From contig CAVPSA010000059.1 in NCBI GenBank assembly GCA_963707905.1, positions 1 to 64,000 of the forward strand: a DNA stretch of 64,000 nt. The letters run 5' to 3'. This document shows, piece after piece, positions 62,486 to 64,000 of the stretch (within the stretch, counting starts at the first letter, position 1; each line of letters begins with the position of its first letter). Under the pieces are notes generated by a model, which searched no databases, was not told the DNA's origin, and saw only the letters and a list, made by a program, of their open reading frames with translations. This stretch comes from DASXKD01 sp963707905. GTDB taxonomy: Bacteria > Actinomycetota > Actinomycetes > Streptosporangiales > Streptosporangiaceae. The translations under genes were made by a program, and so were the position numbers.

Positions 62486-63757
62486 ATCAGCCCGGAAGTC
62501 AGCGCGCAGGGGCAGTCCACGCTGGGCGCGGCAGGATCGGACACGGCGCCACCTAAGGCGACGTTCGGTGCGGTCTTCGCGGTAGGCGAGTTCCGCGCGC
62601 TGTGGCTGGCGCAGGTGCTTTCCGTCGCCGGAGACCAGCTCGCCCGGGTCGCGCTGACGTGGCTGGTGTACGACCGCACCCACTCGTCCCTGCTGGCCGC
62701 GATAACCTTCGCGGCCAGCGTGGTGCCGGCCTTCATCGGCGGGATCGCCCTCGCCGGCCTGGCTGACCGGCTTCCCCGCCGGCGGGTCATGATCGCCTGT
62801 GACCTGGCCAGGGTCGCACTTGTGGCGATCATGGCGATATCCGGGATACCGATCGCGGTGCTCGTGGCACTGCTGTTCCTGGTGACCATGATCGGTGCGC
62901 CGTTCCTGTCGGCCCGCGCCGCTCTCTATCCGGACATACTCACCGGCGACCTGTACGTGCTGGGGACCGCGGTCACGCTCACCACGATGCAGTTCGCCCA
63001 GGTGCTTGGGTTCGCTGTCGGCGGCGCGGTGGTCGGGTTCTTCGGCGTCCAGGTGTCACTGGTCATCGATGCCGCCACGTTCGCCCTGTCGGCCCTGATC
63101 ACTTTTGTCTGGGTCCGGTCCTGGCCTGCGGTTCAGGCGATGGCGGACCGTGAAGCCGGAGCCGGGGCCGGGGCCGATGCTGGCGGGCTGCTCGCGGGCC
63201 TCCGGCTGGTGTTCACCAGCCCGGCACTGCGGATCCCGATGCTGCTTGGCTGGCTGGCTGCCTTCTACAACATTCCGGAAGGGGTCGCGGCGCCACTCGG
63301 GGCGGCTCTGGGCGGCGGGGCGGTGGCTGTCGGATTCATCTTGGCGGCACCGGCATTGGGTGCGACGGTGGGAGCGATCACATTCAGCAGGTTCGTCGCC
63401 CCGGCACGGCGGGTGCGGTGGATGAGCCCGCTGGCCGCAGTGGCGTGCGGCGTTCTTATCCTGTTCGCCTTCCGGCCCCCGTTGCCCATCGCGCTGATGG
63501 TGCTGGCGGTGTCGGGCCTCTTCGACTGCTATCAGCTTGCCGCGAACGCTTCGTTTGTTGCCGCGACTCCGGCGCGGCAGCGCAGTCAGGCGTTTGGTAT
63601 CGCCCAGGGCGGCATGAGTCTCGGCCAAGGTGTGGCCATAGTCACGGCGGGGGCATTGGCCCAGCACTATGCCCCAAGCCTCGTGATAGCGGCCAGCGGC
63701 GCGGTAGGTGCGCTTGCTGCCATCGCTATCGCCTTCAGCCGGCTACGAGCGCGCTGA
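62486..63757 (+). CDS. MFS exporter (EntS-like)
   Basis: About 423 residues with 10-12 hydrophobic helices. It starts just before FGAVFAVGEFRALWLAQVLS, and has the MFS loop LADRLPRRRVMIACDLARVA between helices 2 and 3; the overall pattern is that of the MFS_3/enterobactin-exporter group, so it probably exports a small molecule. GGAGG (62474-62478) is seven bases before ATC 62486 and no ATG or GTG follows in frame before helix 1, so an AUC start is proposed; TTG 62366 is the alternative but coincides with a -35 box. It is convergent with the mini-ORF array on its right. Confidence 0.82.
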   Translation: MSPEVSAQGQSTLGAAGSDTAPPKATFGAVFAVGEFRALWLAQVLSVAGDQLARVALTWLVYDRTHSSLLAAITFAASVVPAFIGGIALAGLADRLPRRRVMIACDLARVALVAIMAISGIPIAVLVALLFLVTMIGAPFLSARAALYPDILTGDLYVLGTAVTLTTMQFAQVLGFAVGGAVVGFFGVQVSLVIDAATFALSALITFVWVRSWPAVQAMADREAGAGAGADAGGLLAGLRLVFTSPALRIPMLLGWLAAFYNIPEGVAAPLGAALGGGAVAVGFILAAPALGATVGAITFSRFVAPARRVRWMSPLAAVACGVLILFAFRPPLPIALMVLAVSGLFDCYQLAANASFVAATPARQRSQAFGIAQGGMSLGQGVAIVTAGALAQHYAPSLVIAASGAVGALAAIAIAFSRLRAR

Positions 63758-63791
63758 TCTCCCTCAGCTGCGCGAGCCGGTGAGTACCGGG

Positions 63792-63815
63792 TCAGCCCCA
63801 GTTGCTTCCGCGCAT
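63792..63815 (-). CDS. Mini-ORF MRGSNWG, copy 1
   Basis: ATG 63815 to TGA 63792 encodes MRGSNWG. GGAAGGAG is eight bases upstream, a near-ideal ribosome site. The codons are identical to copies 2 and 3. It is the last unit of the array in the direction of reading. The product is unknown; a peptide precursor or a leader peptide are both possible. Confidence 0.6.
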   Translation of the reverse strand: MRGSNWG

Positions 63816-63860
63816 CGCGGGCGCTCCTTCCGTGGACGTGGTGCGGTCGGTGGGTGGTGG

Positions 63861-63884
63861 TCAGCCCCAGTTGCTTCCGCGCAT
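63861..63884 (-). CDS. Mini-ORF MRGSNWG, copy 2
   Basis: ATG 63884 to TGA 63861 encodes MRGSNWG, with GGAAGGAG eight bases upstream. It lies in the one unit whose spacer has diverged, yet the ORF and ribosome site are unchanged; only two bases between them differ. This is the strongest evidence that the peptide, not the DNA as a whole, is under selection. Confidence 0.6.
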   Translation of the reverse strand: MRGSNWG

Positions 63885-63929
63885 CGCCGGTGCTCCTTCC
63901 TGGTCGTCGTGCGCTGGCTGGTGTCGTGG

Positions 63930-63953
63930 TCAGCCCCAGTTGCTTCCGCGCAT
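63930..63953 (-). CDS. Mini-ORF MRGSNWG, copy 3
   Basis: ATG 63953 to TGA 63930 encodes MRGSNWG, with GGAAGGAG eight bases upstream. It is the first copy encountered when reading leftward from the window edge. Whether more copies or a modifying-enzyme or transporter gene lie further right cannot be seen. Confidence 0.6.
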   Translation of the reverse strand: MRGSNWG

Positions 63954-64000
63954 CGCGGGCGCTCCTTCCGTGGACGTGGTGCGGTCGGTGGGTGGTGGTG

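Larger units (their letters stand above)
63791..63997. repeat. 69-bp tandem repeat array (three units, reaching the window edge)
   Basis: Units begin at 63791, 63860 and 63929 with GTCAGCCCCAGTTGCTTCCG. Units 1 and 3 are identical over 69 bp. Unit 2 is identical in the first 28 bp and in CTCCTTCC but differs widely in the last 28 bp. The window ends three bases after the third unit, so the array's full length is unknown. Confidence 0.95.

Noticed and set aside
63791..64000. CRISPR array or a plus-strand 23-residue repeat protein
   Set aside because: The units are 69 bp with partly conserved spacers, not unique spacers of constant size between short repeats, and no cas genes are near. The plus-strand frame is open but has no start or ribosome site, whereas the minus strand has a strong site before each ATG.

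Overview
The window is a very GC-rich chromosomal segment of an actinomycete. Three things support this: near-universal G/C third positions with GTG/ATC/TTG starts beside AGGAGG-type Shine-Dalgarno sites; genes for phosphatidylinositol mannoside (PIM) synthesis; and a classic actinobacterial gene order (thrS-HIT-pgsA-patA-pimA, pdxS-pdxT-yebC-ruvCAB-yajC-secDF-apt-rel, aspS-rarA-alaS-ruvX-mltG-aroE, infC-rpmI-rplT-rRNA methylase-histidine kinase-pheST). The genus cannot be fixed from sequence alone.

Layout. 1-3.1 kb: end of an unknown gene, a lysozyme-like lipoprotein, a VOC protein and a secreted beta-propeller. 3.0-16.2 kb: a near-complete purine-catabolism island. It holds three-subunit xanthine dehydrogenase, a PucR regulator, allantoicase, allantoinase, OHCU decarboxylase, HIU hydrolase, urate oxidase and an 8-oxoguanine deaminase-like hydrolase, arranged around two divergent control regions rich in inverted repeats. 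16.2-25.7 kb: thrS, HIT hydrolase, an EF-G paralogue and the PIM genes. 25.8-39 kb: PLP synthase (with a Clp-N-only protein between its subunits), yebC, ruvCAB, the Sec accessory genes, apt and the stringent-response enzyme. 39-53 kb: DUF349 protein, cyclophilin, metallo-hydrolase, aspS, rarA, alaS, ruvX, mltG and aroE. 53-62 kb: a long leader, then infC-rpmI-rplT, an rRNA methylase, a soluble histidine kinase and pheST. 62.5-63.8 kb: an MFS exporter.

The most unusual object is at the right edge. Three exact 69-bp tandem units each carry, on the minus strand, a strong Shine-Dalgarno site and an identical 7-residue open reading frame (MRGSNWG, stop). The peptide and its ribosome site are conserved while the spacer has drifted, which suggests an array of tiny peptide genes running in from beyond the window.

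Other non-genic structure includes: a dispersed repeat of about 78 bp with two hairpins and compensatory base changes, found in at least five places and twice expanded in frame inside xdhA; a pair of 186-bp MITE-like elements with terminal inverted repeats; probable operator arrays upstream of the allantoin and xanthine genes; a triplicated translation-initiation site before patA; and AUC as the likely start of infC and possibly of the MFS gene. Five genes (uraD, uox, an unknown gene, mltG, pheT) are each broken by one apparent frameshift. Because pheT is essential, indel errors in the assembly are the simplest reading.
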